Below, one piece after another: positions 10,749 through 19,497 of a stretch of 64,000 nt of DNA (its first letter is position 1; each line of letters starts with the position of its first letter). The position numbers and the translations under genes are program-made. Source of the DNA: Phyllobacterium sp. T1293 (GTDB taxonomy: Bacteria > Pseudomonadota > Alphaproteobacteria > Rhizobiales > Rhizobiaceae); contig NZ_CP088273.1 in the NCBI RefSeq assembly GCF_020731415.2, positions 5,001 to 69,000 of the forward strand, in the 5' to 3' direction. The notes beneath the pieces were generated by a model that was given only the letters and a program-made list of their open reading frames with translations, ran no database searches and had not been told where the DNA came from.

Positions 10749-12518
10749 TTACATTTTCGGCGGCTGGCTCAAATCCGGTGCTGCCGGTTGTGCGGGCTGT
10801 GCCGGTGCAGGTGCAGGTGGTGGCCCGCCGAGAGGTGGTGCGCTGAGGTCTGTGCCCAATCCCCCGCCGAGGCCGCCTCCCAATCCGCCTCCAAGCCCAC
10901 CACCGAGGTCTGAGTTCGGAATCTGGATGGTTGCCGGATTAACTGTGCTGGCCGGGCCGGTATAATGCATGACCATTTGCGGGAACATAATCGTCAGAGC
11001 CACCATGATGATCTGAATGCCAACGAATGGCACGGCACCCCAATATATCTGCCCCGTCGTGATGGGCTGGATTTTCTTGCCGGTGATCTTGTCCATATAG
11101 GGCACCTTGGCGGCCACAGACCTGAGATAAAACAGGGCAAAGCCAAATGGTGGATGCATGAAACTCGTCTGCATGTTGATGCCAAGAAGCACGCCGAACC
11201 AGATCAGATCGATGCCGAGCTTTTCCGCGACGGGAGCAAGCAGCGGTACGATAATGAAGGCAAGCTCGAAGAAATCGAGAAAGAAGGCCAGAAAGAACAC
11301 CAGAATATTGACGACGATCAGGAACCCGACCTGTCCGCCGGGCAGTGAAGCCAGCAGATGTTCTACCCATATCTGTCCGTTAACACCGTAGAAGGTGAGC
11401 GAGAAGACGCGTGCGCCCAGCAGGATGAAAAGAACAAAGGACGAGAGCCGTGTGGTGGACGTCAAAGCGTGCCTGATAACGCCGAGGTTTAGACGCCCTT
11501 TGGATGCTGCCATGAGCAAAGCACCCACCGCACCCATGGCACCGCCTTCCGTCGGTGTGGCAATGCCGAGGAAGATCGTGCCAAGCACGAGGAAGATCAG
11601 GGCAAGCGGCGGGATGAGAACAATGATCACCTGTTGGGCGAGACGCGACATCAGGTTGAGGCTGAACGACCGGTCAGCCAGTGCGAATGCATAGATCACG
11701 ATGATGCCGATTGTCGCGCCCCAGATATCGGCGTTGGTGCCAGCGGTAGGTCTAAGCCAGACAATGGCGCCATAGGCGATCATACCGCCAATCGCCAGAG
11801 CGATGATCAGGGAGGTAACACCCGAACCCAGCGTGCGTGCTTCAACGGGCAGCGCAGGCATGGATTTCTTGTTGAAGATCGACAGGGTCAGCACATATAG
11901 CATGTAAAGACCGGTGAGGATGAGCCCGGGGATCAGTGCGCCGTGATACATGTCACCGACCGAGCGTCCGAGCTGATCAGCCAGAACAATCAGCACGAGG
12001 GACGGCGGAATAATCTGCGCCAGTGTGCCGGAGGCCGCGATGACGCCTGACGCTACACGCCGGTCATAGCCATAACGCAGCATGATCGGCAGCGAGATGA
12101 GGCCCATGGAAATGACCGATGCCGCGACGACGCCCGTCGTGGCTGCAAGCAGCGCACCAACGAAAATGACAGCATAGGCAAGGCCGCCGCGGATCGGACC
12201 GAACAACTGGCCGATCGTATCGAGAAGATCTTCGGCCATGCCGGAGCGTTCAAGAATGATGCCCATGAAGGTAAAGAACGGAATGGCGAGCAAAGTGTCA
12301 TTCGACATCACCCCCCAGAACCGTTCGGGCAGGGCGTAAAGAAATGGCCAGTCGAGGGTAATCGTCCCGTTGGAATAGGGGGCAAGTTCGACGCCAATAA
12401 AGAAAAACAGCAATCCGTTTGCAGCAAGAGCAAACGCGACGGGATAGCCGATCAACATGAAAATGATCAGCGAGGCGAACATGATTGGCGCCATGTTCTG
12501 CGCAATAAACTCAATCAT
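10749..12518 (-). CDS. TRAP transporter large permease (DctM), extended C-terminus
   Basis: A 589-residue integral membrane protein with about 12-14 hydrophobic segments and DctM signatures (GYPVAFALA near the start, the ATPTEGGAMGAVGA block and the LGINMQTSFMHPPFGFALF block). It is the sodium-driven translocation subunit. The last 60 residues are soluble and low-complexity: tandem GGGL units followed by a Pro/Ala/Gln-rich end, beyond the normal family boundary. Start ATG 12518 overlaps the end of the small permease gene by 8 bases, indicating translational coupling; a longer frame to 12554 would intrude further. The receptor gene is convergent downstream. Confidence 0.92.
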   Translation of the reverse strand: MIEFIAQNMAPIMFASLIIFMLIGYPVAFALAANGLLFFFIGVELAPYSNGTITLDWPFLYALPERFWGVMSNDTLLAIPFFTFMGIILERSGMAEDLLDTIGQLFGPIRGGLAYAVIFVGALLAATTGVVAASVISMGLISLPIMLRYGYDRRVASGVIAASGTLAQIIPPSLVLIVLADQLGRSVGDMYHGALIPGLILTGLYMLYVLTLSIFNKKSMPALPVEARTLGSGVTSLIIALAIGGMIAYGAIVWLRPTAGTNADIWGATIGIIVIYAFALADRSFSLNLMSRLAQQVIIVLIPPLALIFLVLGTIFLGIATPTEGGAMGAVGALLMAASKGRLNLGVIRHALTSTTRLSSFVLFILLGARVFSLTFYGVNGQIWVEHLLASLPGGQVGFLIVVNILVFFLAFFLDFFELAFIIVPLLAPVAEKLGIDLIWFGVLLGINMQTSFMHPPFGFALFYLRSVAAKVPYMDKITGKKIQPITTGQIYWGAVPFVGIQIIMVALTIMFPQMVMHYTGPASTVNPATIQIPNSDLGGGLGGGLGGGLGGGLGTDLSAPPLGGPPPAPAPAQPAQPAAPDLSQPPKM

Positions 12519-13092
12519 TACGCGCCTCCGCCATGGCAACTTCCTGTTCCGCAATCTCTTCGAGACTTAAAGGCGGATTGGGATCGGGAATATCGCCGTG
12601 TATCACCGCAATCTTCTTGATAATTTCAGAAACGCCCTGAATGGCCAGCAGCAAAAAGCCCACAAGCAGGATCAGTTTTCCCGGCCATTGGATCAGACCA
12701 CCCGCACTTGGGGAGCCTTCGCCGCTGCGATAGGACAGGCTGACATAGGGAACGAAGTAGAAGCACATAAGGAGAACGAAAGGCATCAGGAAGAAAAGGT
12801 GCCCGAGAAGATCGATCCAATGCTGCACACGGCGGGAAAACGCGCCGTAAACAATGTCGATGCGAATATGTTCGTTCTGTTGCAGCGTATAGGCCGCGGC
12901 AAGCATGAAAGCACCGCCAAACAGAAACCATTGCAGTTCCAGCCAGGCATTCGACGATTGGTTGAATACTTTGCGGACAATGGCGTTGCCGGCGCTGACC
13001 ACCACGGCCAGGAAAATCAGCCAGGCAACATTTCGGCCAACGAATTCATTGAGACGGTCGATCGCTCTCGACACGGCAAGCAAAGCCGACAT
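12511..13092 (-). CDS. TRAP transporter small permease (DctQ)
   Basis: A 193-residue membrane protein with four hydrophobic segments, the DctQ topology. The segment around NAIVRKVFNQSSNAWLELQW is the typical conserved patch with the W-E-x-Q-W pattern. It forms the membrane complex with DctM, encoded immediately downstream with an 8-base overlap. I chose ATG 13092 because GGGGAGGA lies 6 bases upstream; the open frame extends to 13143. Confidence 0.92.
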   Translation of the reverse strand: MSALLAVSRAIDRLNEFVGRNVAWLIFLAVVVSAGNAIVRKVFNQSSNAWLELQWFLFGGAFMLAAAYTLQQNEHIRIDIVYGAFSRRVQHWIDLLGHLFFLMPFVLLMCFYFVPYVSLSYRSGEGSPSAGGLIQWPGKLILLVGFLLLAIQGVSEIIKKIAVIHGDIPDPNPPLSLEEIAEQEVAMAEARND

Positions 13093-13348
13093 GCAGTTCC
13101 TCCCCATAAGTCCGGCAACTGTTACAGTTCCCCGGATAATCACCCAGACAGCTCTTCATCCCATAGGCTGCGCCGCTCTTGGAAATGGCGGCAATAGGCC
13201 TAACCCGGTTGTCTCTCCCGAATAGTCTGTCTGAACTGTTAGCAGCCCCATACCGGTGCATCAACCCAATTGATTGTCGTTGCGGAACTCAAGCGCTCGG
13301 GTGGTTGTCATCGTTGCACGGGCAGTCTAACAGTGGAGAAACAGTTTG

Positions 13349-14116
13349 ATGTTGGTATTGAGTGTAATGACAAGTGCCTCTTCTATTTCCGTTGCAGGAA
13401 AGACTATTGCGGTAACGGGTGGATCTTCAGGTTTGGGGCTGAGGATGGTTCAGGTGCTTGCAGCGCATGGTGCCAATGTTGTTTCCATTTCGCGCACGCC
13501 CGCACCGGATAATGAACAAAGCCCCAATATTCTGAATATTATTGCCGATGTTACTATAGCCGCTGATATTGAGCGCGCTTTCGATGAGGCGGAACAGAAG
13601 CTCGGGACAGTCACGGTTGTCTTTAACAATGCCGGGGTTGCCACGATTGAGCGCGCACTCACCACAACGCGTGAGCAGTTGCGGCATATTTTCGAAGTGA
13701 ATGTGGAGGGTGCATTCTTTATTGCACAGGAAGCGGCCAAACGCATGATTGCGGCCGGTGTCGGCGGATCGATCGTCAACCTGTCGAGCATTCTTGCCGA
13801 TGCGCCGATCAAAGGATCGGTTGGTTATGCCATGTCAAAAGCTGCGATAAGCCAGATGACCCGTTCGTTGGCGCTGGAATTGGCGTCCCATGCCATCCGC
13901 GTCAATGCCATTGCTCCCGGATGGTTTCCCACGCGCCTCAATGAGTCCATCATGAGTGGCCCCGCGCATGGGTTTCTGAAAGGCAAAAATCCGATGCGAA
14001 GGCTGGGCGAACCAGAGGATATTGATGGTGCAGTGTTGTTACTTGCATCCGATGCCAGCAGCTATATCACCGGTACTGTTATTACGATTGATGGCGGCCA
14101 TAGTCTGCAGGGCTAG
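13349..14116 (+). CDS. Short-chain dehydrogenase/reductase (SDR)
   Basis: A 255-residue classical SDR: cofactor motif TGGSSGLG, NNAG at about residue 90, the catalytic serine in NLSSIL, YAMSK as the Tyr-x-x-x-Lys pair and a C-terminal GTVITIDGGHS. It carries out NAD(P)-dependent alcohol/ketone interconversion; the substrate cannot be read. ATG 13349 has GGAG 10 bases upstream, and ATG 13367 is a possible alternative. The gene is divergent from the TRAP permeases, sharing about 255 bp of promoter DNA, and convergent with the LivH-type permease gene, with which it shares the last four bases (CTAG, both stop codons). Confidence 0.93.
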   Translation: MLVLSVMTSASSISVAGKTIAVTGGSSGLGLRMVQVLAAHGANVVSISRTPAPDNEQSPNILNIIADVTIAADIERAFDEAEQKLGTVTVVFNNAGVATIERALTTTREQLRHIFEVNVEGAFFIAQEAAKRMIAAGVGGSIVNLSSILADAPIKGSVGYAMSKAAISQMTRSLALELASHAIRVNAIAPGWFPTRLNESIMSGPAHGFLKGKNPMRRLGEPEDIDGAVLLLASDASSYITGTVITIDGGHSLQG

Positions 14117-15012
14117 ATTCTTTCGGCCTCATCATTGTTCGTGCGCACGGCGAGAACAAAGACCAGCAAAGAGAATACTGCCGCATCGCGCCAGAGAACG
14201 GAAAAATATCCGCCCCATAGGGATTCAAGCACCCCGACTGCCGCCGCACCCAGCGCAGCATAGAGCGGTCTTGAAAGTCCGCCTGCCGCGGTGATGAACA
14301 GGATTTTCAAACCGAAGATCATCCCGGTGGTGAAGCTGATATTGCCGTAGTAAAGCGCAGCCAGAAACCCCGCGATGGCGCAGACGCCGCAAGCTGCGAG
14401 GATCGCCTTTGTTCTGACACGACGCGGATCAATGCCGCACATGGATGTTGCAAAAGGCTCGTCGCTGACCGCGCGCCATATCCGTCCGGCGGACGTGCGC
14501 TGCATAACCAGTTCGCCCGTTGTGATGACGGCGAGTGCCACGACAATATTGACGAGTTGCATCTGTGTCAGGCTGATATCAACGCCGGAGCCAAGCACAT
14601 GAACCGGTTCGGCGAGCATGGGTGGCAGCCAATAATCCCGTGTGTCTGCAGCAAGGCGCGACAGTTCCATCAGAAATATGCTGAGGCCCAGTGTGGCGAC
14701 GAGCACCGTATTGCGGCTGCCGGTCTCGAGCGGTGTGTAGATCAGTTTCGCGATGGTGTAGCCGCCGAGGCCGACATAGATCGCCGCAACAATCAGCCCG
14801 AAGCCGAGAGCCAATGGCAGCGTCATCCAGAGTACCGTCCAGCCAAATGCCGTTACCAGAATAAAGGTCTGGCCGGAAAAGGCGAACAGGGCACCAAGTG
14901 AAAGGTCTGTGCGATGGGTGATGCCGTGAATCAGCACATAACCATAGGCGAGCAACGCATAGAGCGCGGCATTGTGGATGCCATTGATCAGCAATTGCAG
15001 AAAATAGGCCAT
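14113..15012 (-). CDS. Branched-chain amino acid-type ABC transporter permease (LivH-like), no partners nearby
   Basis: A 299-residue membrane protein with eight or more hydrophobic segments and LivH features: an N-terminal GIHNAALYALLAYGYVLIHG segment and the cytoplasmic loop GRIWRAVSDEPFATSMCGID. It would form half of the translocation pore of a HAAT-family importer. LivM, the two ATPases and a binding protein are normally encoded next to it, and none occurs in the surrounding genes. It may work with distant partners or be a relic, though the frame is intact. Start ATG 15012; divergent from the CGNR regulator gene 65 bp away. Confidence 0.88.
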   Translation of the reverse strand: MAYFLQLLINGIHNAALYALLAYGYVLIHGITHRTDLSLGALFAFSGQTFILVTAFGWTVLWMTLPLALGFGLIVAAIYVGLGGYTIAKLIYTPLETGSRNTVLVATLGLSIFLMELSRLAADTRDYWLPPMLAEPVHVLGSGVDISLTQMQLVNIVVALAVITTGELVMQRTSAGRIWRAVSDEPFATSMCGIDPRRVRTKAILAACGVCAIAGFLAALYYGNISFTTGMIFGLKILFITAAGGLSRPLYAALGAAAVGVLESLWGGYFSVLWRDAAVFSLLVFVLAVRTNNDEAERI

Positions 15013-15077
15013 CGGCTACTCGCATATTCCTGATCATACTAACTTGCAAAATCAATTTTACCAGTTAGAATTTTTAT

Positions 15078-15686
15078 ATGACCTTCGATTGGAATGCGCA
15101 TCGTTTCAGTGGTGGCGTGCTGGCCCTTGATCTGGCCAACACGGTCATTTTCCGGGAAACCCCCGACCGTGCCCTGGACCGGCTTTCGGACCGGGCAGAG
15201 CTACAGCGATTTGCACAGGCTGCAGCACATTTCCGCAAGCCGGAATGGGGAGAGGCCAGCTTTCGTCCGCCAGTGGCGCAGACGGAAGTGGAACGGCTTG
15301 TCGATGTCAGAGAGGCCATCAACGCGCTGTTTCGAACGGCTGTGCGGGGTGGCGGGCTGCGGCCGGAAAATATGGCAACGTTCCTGCAACTCGGTTCGGC
15401 GCTGGTTTGTGATGAACCCGGAACACAGGATCTGACCCTGCCAAATGCGTTGGGACGGAAACGGGAACTGTCGCTCGGTACGGCAGCTTTCCTGTCAGCC
15501 ATGCGGCTTTTGGAACCGGCACGGCTTGAGCGGATCAAGATTTGCCCGAATTGCCATTGGCTCTATTTCGATGAGAGCCGCAACCGCAGCCGCCGTTGGT
15601 GCGACATGACCGTCTGCGGAAACCGGGCGAAGGCCCAGAGACATTATCGTCGTAATCGCACACAACCGGATAATGATCATGCATAA
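15078..15686 (+). CDS. ABATE/CGNR zinc-finger domain protein, putative regulator
   Basis: A 202-residue protein with the N-terminal ABATE-type domain (FSGGVLALDLANTV onward) and a C-terminal CGNR zinc finger. The four cysteines are visible in CPNCHWLYFDESRNRSRRWC followed by CGNRAKAQRHYRR. Such proteins are thought to act as stress-related transcription factors. It is divergent from the lone LivH-type permease and overlaps the downstream lipoprotein gene by 14 bases, so it may control one or both; that is inference. Start ATG 15078. Confidence 0.92.
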   Translation: MTFDWNAHRFSGGVLALDLANTVIFRETPDRALDRLSDRAELQRFAQAAAHFRKPEWGEASFRPPVAQTEVERLVDVREAINALFRTAVRGGGLRPENMATFLQLGSALVCDEPGTQDLTLPNALGRKRELSLGTAAFLSAMRLLEPARLERIKICPNCHWLYFDESRNRSRRWCDMTVCGNRAKAQRHYRRNRTQPDNDHA

Positions 15687-16191
15687 GATCGTAAGGCTGC
15701 TGCGTATGTTTCTTCTCTTGCCCGCCATGACAGGCGCTCTGGCGCTGGGTGCCTGTCGCGATTCCGGCGAGGGTGATTATCTGGCCGTTGCCGGAAAACT
15801 ATTCGTCTTCAATTATCGAATTGCGCAGGCAACCTATCACCTGACGCTGACCAAGGTGCGGCGCGTGCCTGATGAAGCGACACTTGAAACGACGTTTGAA
15901 AACCCGGCGGGTGGAGAGCCACTTACTGTCCGCCAAAAAGTCTGGCCGACGGTCGAAAAGATCGGCATCGACAGTCCGCCAGTCAAATGCGTAAAGGCTG
16001 GGCGGGAGTACAAGGTGACAATCCGTCTTGAGGATGCGGGCGGGAAATTACTGCAGACTATCGACCGGACGATGATATCGGACGCGGATCAATCTGACAT
16101 GCCAGATAAACCGCTGGTGGTCGGGCCGTTCTACGATCCAAACCCCGACAAGGATAAGCCGAACCCCACAACCATTGCCTGTCCAGCCTGA
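15673..16191 (+). CDS. Putative lipoprotein of unknown function
   Basis: A 172-residue protein with an N-terminal basic and hydrophobic signal ending in a lipobox-like LALGAC at about residues 23-28, so probably membrane-anchored in the periplasm. The mature part has alternating polar/hydrophobic strands (FEVT-like immunoglobulin fold is possible), a cysteine pair (VKCVKAG and the terminal IACPA) and a DPNPDKDKPNPT stretch. I do not recognise a family. It overlaps the CGNR gene by 14 bases and is therefore probably translationally coupled to it. ATG 15673 and ATG 15679 are both possible starts. Confidence 0.7.
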   Translation: MIMHKIVRLLRMFLLLPAMTGALALGACRDSGEGDYLAVAGKLFVFNYRIAQATYHLTLTKVRRVPDEATLETTFENPAGGEPLTVRQKVWPTVEKIGIDSPPVKCVKAGREYKVTIRLEDAGGKLLQTIDRTMISDADQSDMPDKPLVVGPFYDPNPDKDKPNPTTIACPA

Positions 16192-16420
16192 AAAATCCAA
16201 AACGAATTGGAGCCATAGGTTGTGAACGGTTTATGACACCGGCTTAATCCTTTTAGGAATTGGTAATTCTGTTTCCCATTTGATAAATATCAGTTTGACA
16301 TGGGGTGCAAATAAATATTCTAAATGCATGCCTCATACATAATCTGAGTATCGTTGGCGTTTGTTCGAAAGTATTCGTTAACGTATCCAATTATGGGTAC
16401 AGTTATTCACGGACACCTTG

Positions 16421-18727
16421 ATGAAAATTGAACGCAACGAGAGTATTTTTCTCGAAATTCTGTTCCTGCGCACACTTTATGCGAACAAGAAAGCCGTGTG
16501 GTGGACGTCTGTTGTTCAGATTCTCGCGACGCTGGTTATTTACATAAAAACAAATCAGCCAATTTACGTCGGTTTTGCGGTCGCCTTTTTCCTGATTGTT
16601 CTTCTTCGCACTGCAAACGCCAGTGCTTTTGAACAAAAAGATCTTTCGTCAGCTACAATGGCGGATTTGCGAAAATGGGAATGGCGATACCTTCTGGGTG
16701 CGGTCAGCACCTGCATCCTGCTCGGTTTGCTGTGCCTGACGAGTATTTATGTTTTTGCGGACACTTCGGCGGCTATTACCAGCGTGGCGATCGTCGTTGC
16801 TTCAATGGTTGCGCTGGTAACACGGAACTATGTATCGCCAACGGTTATCATCGGCATGTCGTTTGGTATTCTCGCGCCGCTTTTTCTGACATTCATTCTG
16901 CTTGGCGGCATTTACAATTGGCTGCTCGCGCTGCTGATCCTGCCGTATTTCTGGAGCAACGTCCGGATTGCCTCGAAGCTGCGGCAATCATTATGGGATG
17001 CGCTTTTGGGTAAACAGCAGCTGAGCGTTGTCGTCAGCCATTTCGACGCGGCATTGAACGGTATGCCGCAGGGCCTGCTGATGTTTGATAGCAATCAGAA
17101 TATCACCGTTGCCAATATGAAGGCGGCGAAGATGATGGGCTTCGATGACCCTGATCAGGTGCATGGTCATTCCCTGCAAAGCCTGCTGCGGCTTGCCCGC
17201 GTCAAGGCCTATTTCCCTGAGGAAACCCACGCTTCCCTTTCCGCCAAGATGCAGGACCTGCTCACTGGCCGCAAGGAACGGGACATGTTTGTCACGCCCA
17301 ACAAGCGGCATTTTGAGTTTATGGCAACGCCGGACCCGCAACACGGAACAGTGCTCATCCTGCAGGACGTTACCCGCCGCGCGGAAGCAGAGGCGCAGAT
17401 CAGCCGTATGGCGCGTTATGACAGTCTCACGGGGCTACCCAACCGCAGCCAGTTTGCCGAGATTGCCAAGACCTATCTTGATGGTATCGGGACGGGAATG
17501 CAGATCGCCTTGATGGTCGTTGATGTGGATGGCCTGAAGCGGACCAATGATACGTTCGGCCATCGTATTGGCGATGAATTGTTGCGGGCCTTTGCCGACC
17601 GGCTTGCTTCGGTTGATGTGAAACATCCGGTCATCTCGCGTTTTGGCAGCGATGAGTTTGTGTTGCTGTTCTGTGCACCAACGCGCGACGCGATTTTGAA
17701 AAGCGTCGAGCGGATTATGGCCGCCATTTCGGGCCAGTATAATGTATCCGGCCAGGAGATCATGACCGGAGCCCATGCGGGCGTGGTGATTGTCAGCAGG
17801 GGTGAATTCGATCTTGCTGTCATGCATATGAATGCCGACCTTGCCCTCGATGCCGCGCGGAAAGACAGCCAAAAGGCCTGGGCTGTTTTTGTTGACACGA
17901 TGGATCAGTCCTTCCGTAGCAAACAGCGGTTGAAAAACGATCTGCGCAAGGCGATTGCCGAGCGGACCCTGTCGGTTGCCTATCAACCGATTATCAATGT
18001 GCGCACCTTGCGCATGGTCGGGTGTGAAGCGCTTTCGCGCTGGAACCACCCGGATTTCGGCCCGATTTCTCCTGCGGAGTTCATTCCCATGGCTGAAGAA
18101 ATGGGACTGATCTCGGACCTGACCCGGACGGTCATCGAACAGGCTATCAAGGATTGCAGCCTCTGGGGTTCCAGAATTGCCGTTTCGATCAACCTGTCAT
18201 CCTATGACCTGCACAATATGGATATGGCCGATATTATTCGGTCAGCCTTGCTGCGATACAACGTGGAACCCGCACTGATTGAGGTGGAAGTCACGGAAGG
18301 TGCAATCATCACCGACCGTGAGGCGACGGGCGGTGTGCTCGAAAGTCTGAAAGCCATGGGCCTGCAGGTTGCCATTGATGATTTCGGTACCGGCTATTCC
18401 AGCCTGAGCTATCTGAAAGACTTGCCGGTCACCAAGGTCAAGATCGATCGTTCCTTCATCACTGATATTACCGAGGAAGGCCGTTCCCTGAAACTTCTGC
18501 GCGGTATCGTGCAGATGACCCATGAACTCGGCCTGTCCGTGACCATCGAAGGTCTGGAAACGCGGGAACAGTTTGCGCTGATCAATCGCTGGATTGGAGC
18601 TGAATATGTGCAGGGCTTCCTCTACGGAGCAGCCACGACAGCGGAAAATATTGCCAAGAACTTTGATATCGAAATGGTGCAACTGCCGGTTAAGCCCAAT
18701 AATGGTGAGGTCGTCACCGTCCATTGA
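16421..18727 (+). CDS. Membrane GGDEF-EAL cyclic-di-GMP protein
   Basis: A 768-residue protein. Residues 1-190 hold about six hydrophobic segments in three pairs. A PAS-like region (HFDAALNGMPQGLLMFD) follows at about 205-325, then GGDEF (about 335-495) and EAL (about 510-755). The GGDEF signature is GSDEF, with serine for the second glycine, so cyclase activity is uncertain. The EAL half looks catalytically complete: CEALSRW, the Asn of SINLSS, EVTEG, DDFGTGYSS, the Lys of KVKIDRSF, TIEGLET and QGFLYG. The most likely activity is membrane-linked c-di-GMP hydrolysis, perhaps with GTP-responsive GGDEF. Start ATG 16421, directly after a TTG; RBS weak. Confidence 0.93.
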   Translation: MKIERNESIFLEILFLRTLYANKKAVWWTSVVQILATLVIYIKTNQPIYVGFAVAFFLIVLLRTANASAFEQKDLSSATMADLRKWEWRYLLGAVSTCILLGLLCLTSIYVFADTSAAITSVAIVVASMVALVTRNYVSPTVIIGMSFGILAPLFLTFILLGGIYNWLLALLILPYFWSNVRIASKLRQSLWDALLGKQQLSVVVSHFDAALNGMPQGLLMFDSNQNITVANMKAAKMMGFDDPDQVHGHSLQSLLRLARVKAYFPEETHASLSAKMQDLLTGRKERDMFVTPNKRHFEFMATPDPQHGTVLILQDVTRRAEAEAQISRMARYDSLTGLPNRSQFAEIAKTYLDGIGTGMQIALMVVDVDGLKRTNDTFGHRIGDELLRAFADRLASVDVKHPVISRFGSDEFVLLFCAPTRDAILKSVERIMAAISGQYNVSGQEIMTGAHAGVVIVSRGEFDLAVMHMNADLALDAARKDSQKAWAVFVDTMDQSFRSKQRLKNDLRKAIAERTLSVAYQPIINVRTLRMVGCEALSRWNHPDFGPISPAEFIPMAEEMGLISDLTRTVIEQAIKDCSLWGSRIAVSINLSSYDLHNMDMADIIRSALLRYNVEPALIEVEVTEGAIITDREATGGVLESLKAMGLQVAIDDFGTGYSSLSYLKDLPVTKVKIDRSFITDITEEGRSLKLLRGIVQMTHELGLSVTIEGLETREQFALINRWIGAEYVQGFLYGAATTAENIAKNFDIEMVQLPVKPNNGEVVTVH

Positions 18728-18818
18728 TCTGAAATCTCCAAGGGCTTGACCTGCCGGTGATCTCGTCCAAAACTCCTGATGTCAACAAAGCCAGATTCTC
18801 GAGGGAGGAATTGCTGTC

Positions 18819-18965
18819 ATGATTGCACAAATTGCCATTGCGCCACTCGTTGCGCTGATTGCCGGAATCATCATCCTGATCGCGCCGCGTCTGCTCAATT
18901 ACGTGGTTGCGCTCTATCTGATCATCATCGGAGTAACGGGGCTTTTCCCCCATTTGCTCAGTTGA
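18819..18965 (+). CDS. DUF3096-type small membrane protein
   Basis: A 48-residue protein with two short hydrophobic segments, beginning MIAQIAIAPLVALIAG and ending GVTGLFPHLLS. It resembles the small two-helix membrane proteins of the DUF3096 family, whose role is unknown. ATG 18819 has GAGGGAGGAA 8 bases upstream, a strong Shine-Dalgarno site that supports translation. It stands alone between the GGDEF-EAL gene and the oxidase subunit IV gene. Confidence 0.8.
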   Translation: MIAQIAIAPLVALIAGIIILIAPRLLNYVVALYLIIIGVTGLFPHLLS

Positions 18966-19112
18966 GATGGTTCGCGGGATTGGCTTGATCGGTAAAATCA
19001 GCGCAGGTGCGATTTTTATCGACCGGGAGGCTTTTCAGCGACTATCTGCGCATTGCGCTGCTGCTGCGTTTTCGCTATTGCCAATAGGACTAAGACTTTA
19101 TGAGGTTTGAAG

Positions 19113-19334
19113 ATGGCTGAACATCACGATACGGCGCCTGCAGAACTTGGCGCACCCATGGACTACGCCGAGCACGAAAAAACCTACAATCTTTTTCTCG
19201 CTCTCTCGAAATGGGGTGTGGTTACCTGCATAGGGCTGGTGGCTGCGATGGCATTCGGCTTTTTCGCCGGCGGGTTCTTCTCCGCCACTATTCTGTTTAT
19301 CATTATTTGTGTGGCTGCCTGGTTCATTCTCTAA
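19113..19334 (+). CDS. aa3-type cytochrome c oxidase subunit IV
   Basis: A 73-residue protein with a polar N-terminus (AEHHDTAPAELGAPMDYAEHE) containing the family's MDYAEHEKTY core, then two hydrophobic segments to the C-terminus. This matches the bacterial aa3-type oxidase subunit IV family, a small accessory subunit of the inner-membrane oxidase. The gene commonly precedes pntA in Hyphomicrobiales, as here. ATG 19113 is preceded by TGAGG. Confidence 0.85.
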   Translation: MAEHHDTAPAELGAPMDYAEHEKTYNLFLALSKWGVVTCIGLVAAMAFGFFAGGFFSATILFIIICVAAWFIL

Positions 19335-19497
19335 AACACGCCCACAAGCGTTGTTCATGAGCCGGGCGGATAATTCTGTTGAAATCCGCTTGCATGAGCG
19401 GGCCCATCACCAGAATTGCCAATCGTCATAGCGGGGCAGGCGCGCGGGTCTTCGGGCCACTGACTGCATAGTGACAACATGCTTTGGGGGTGAGGGC

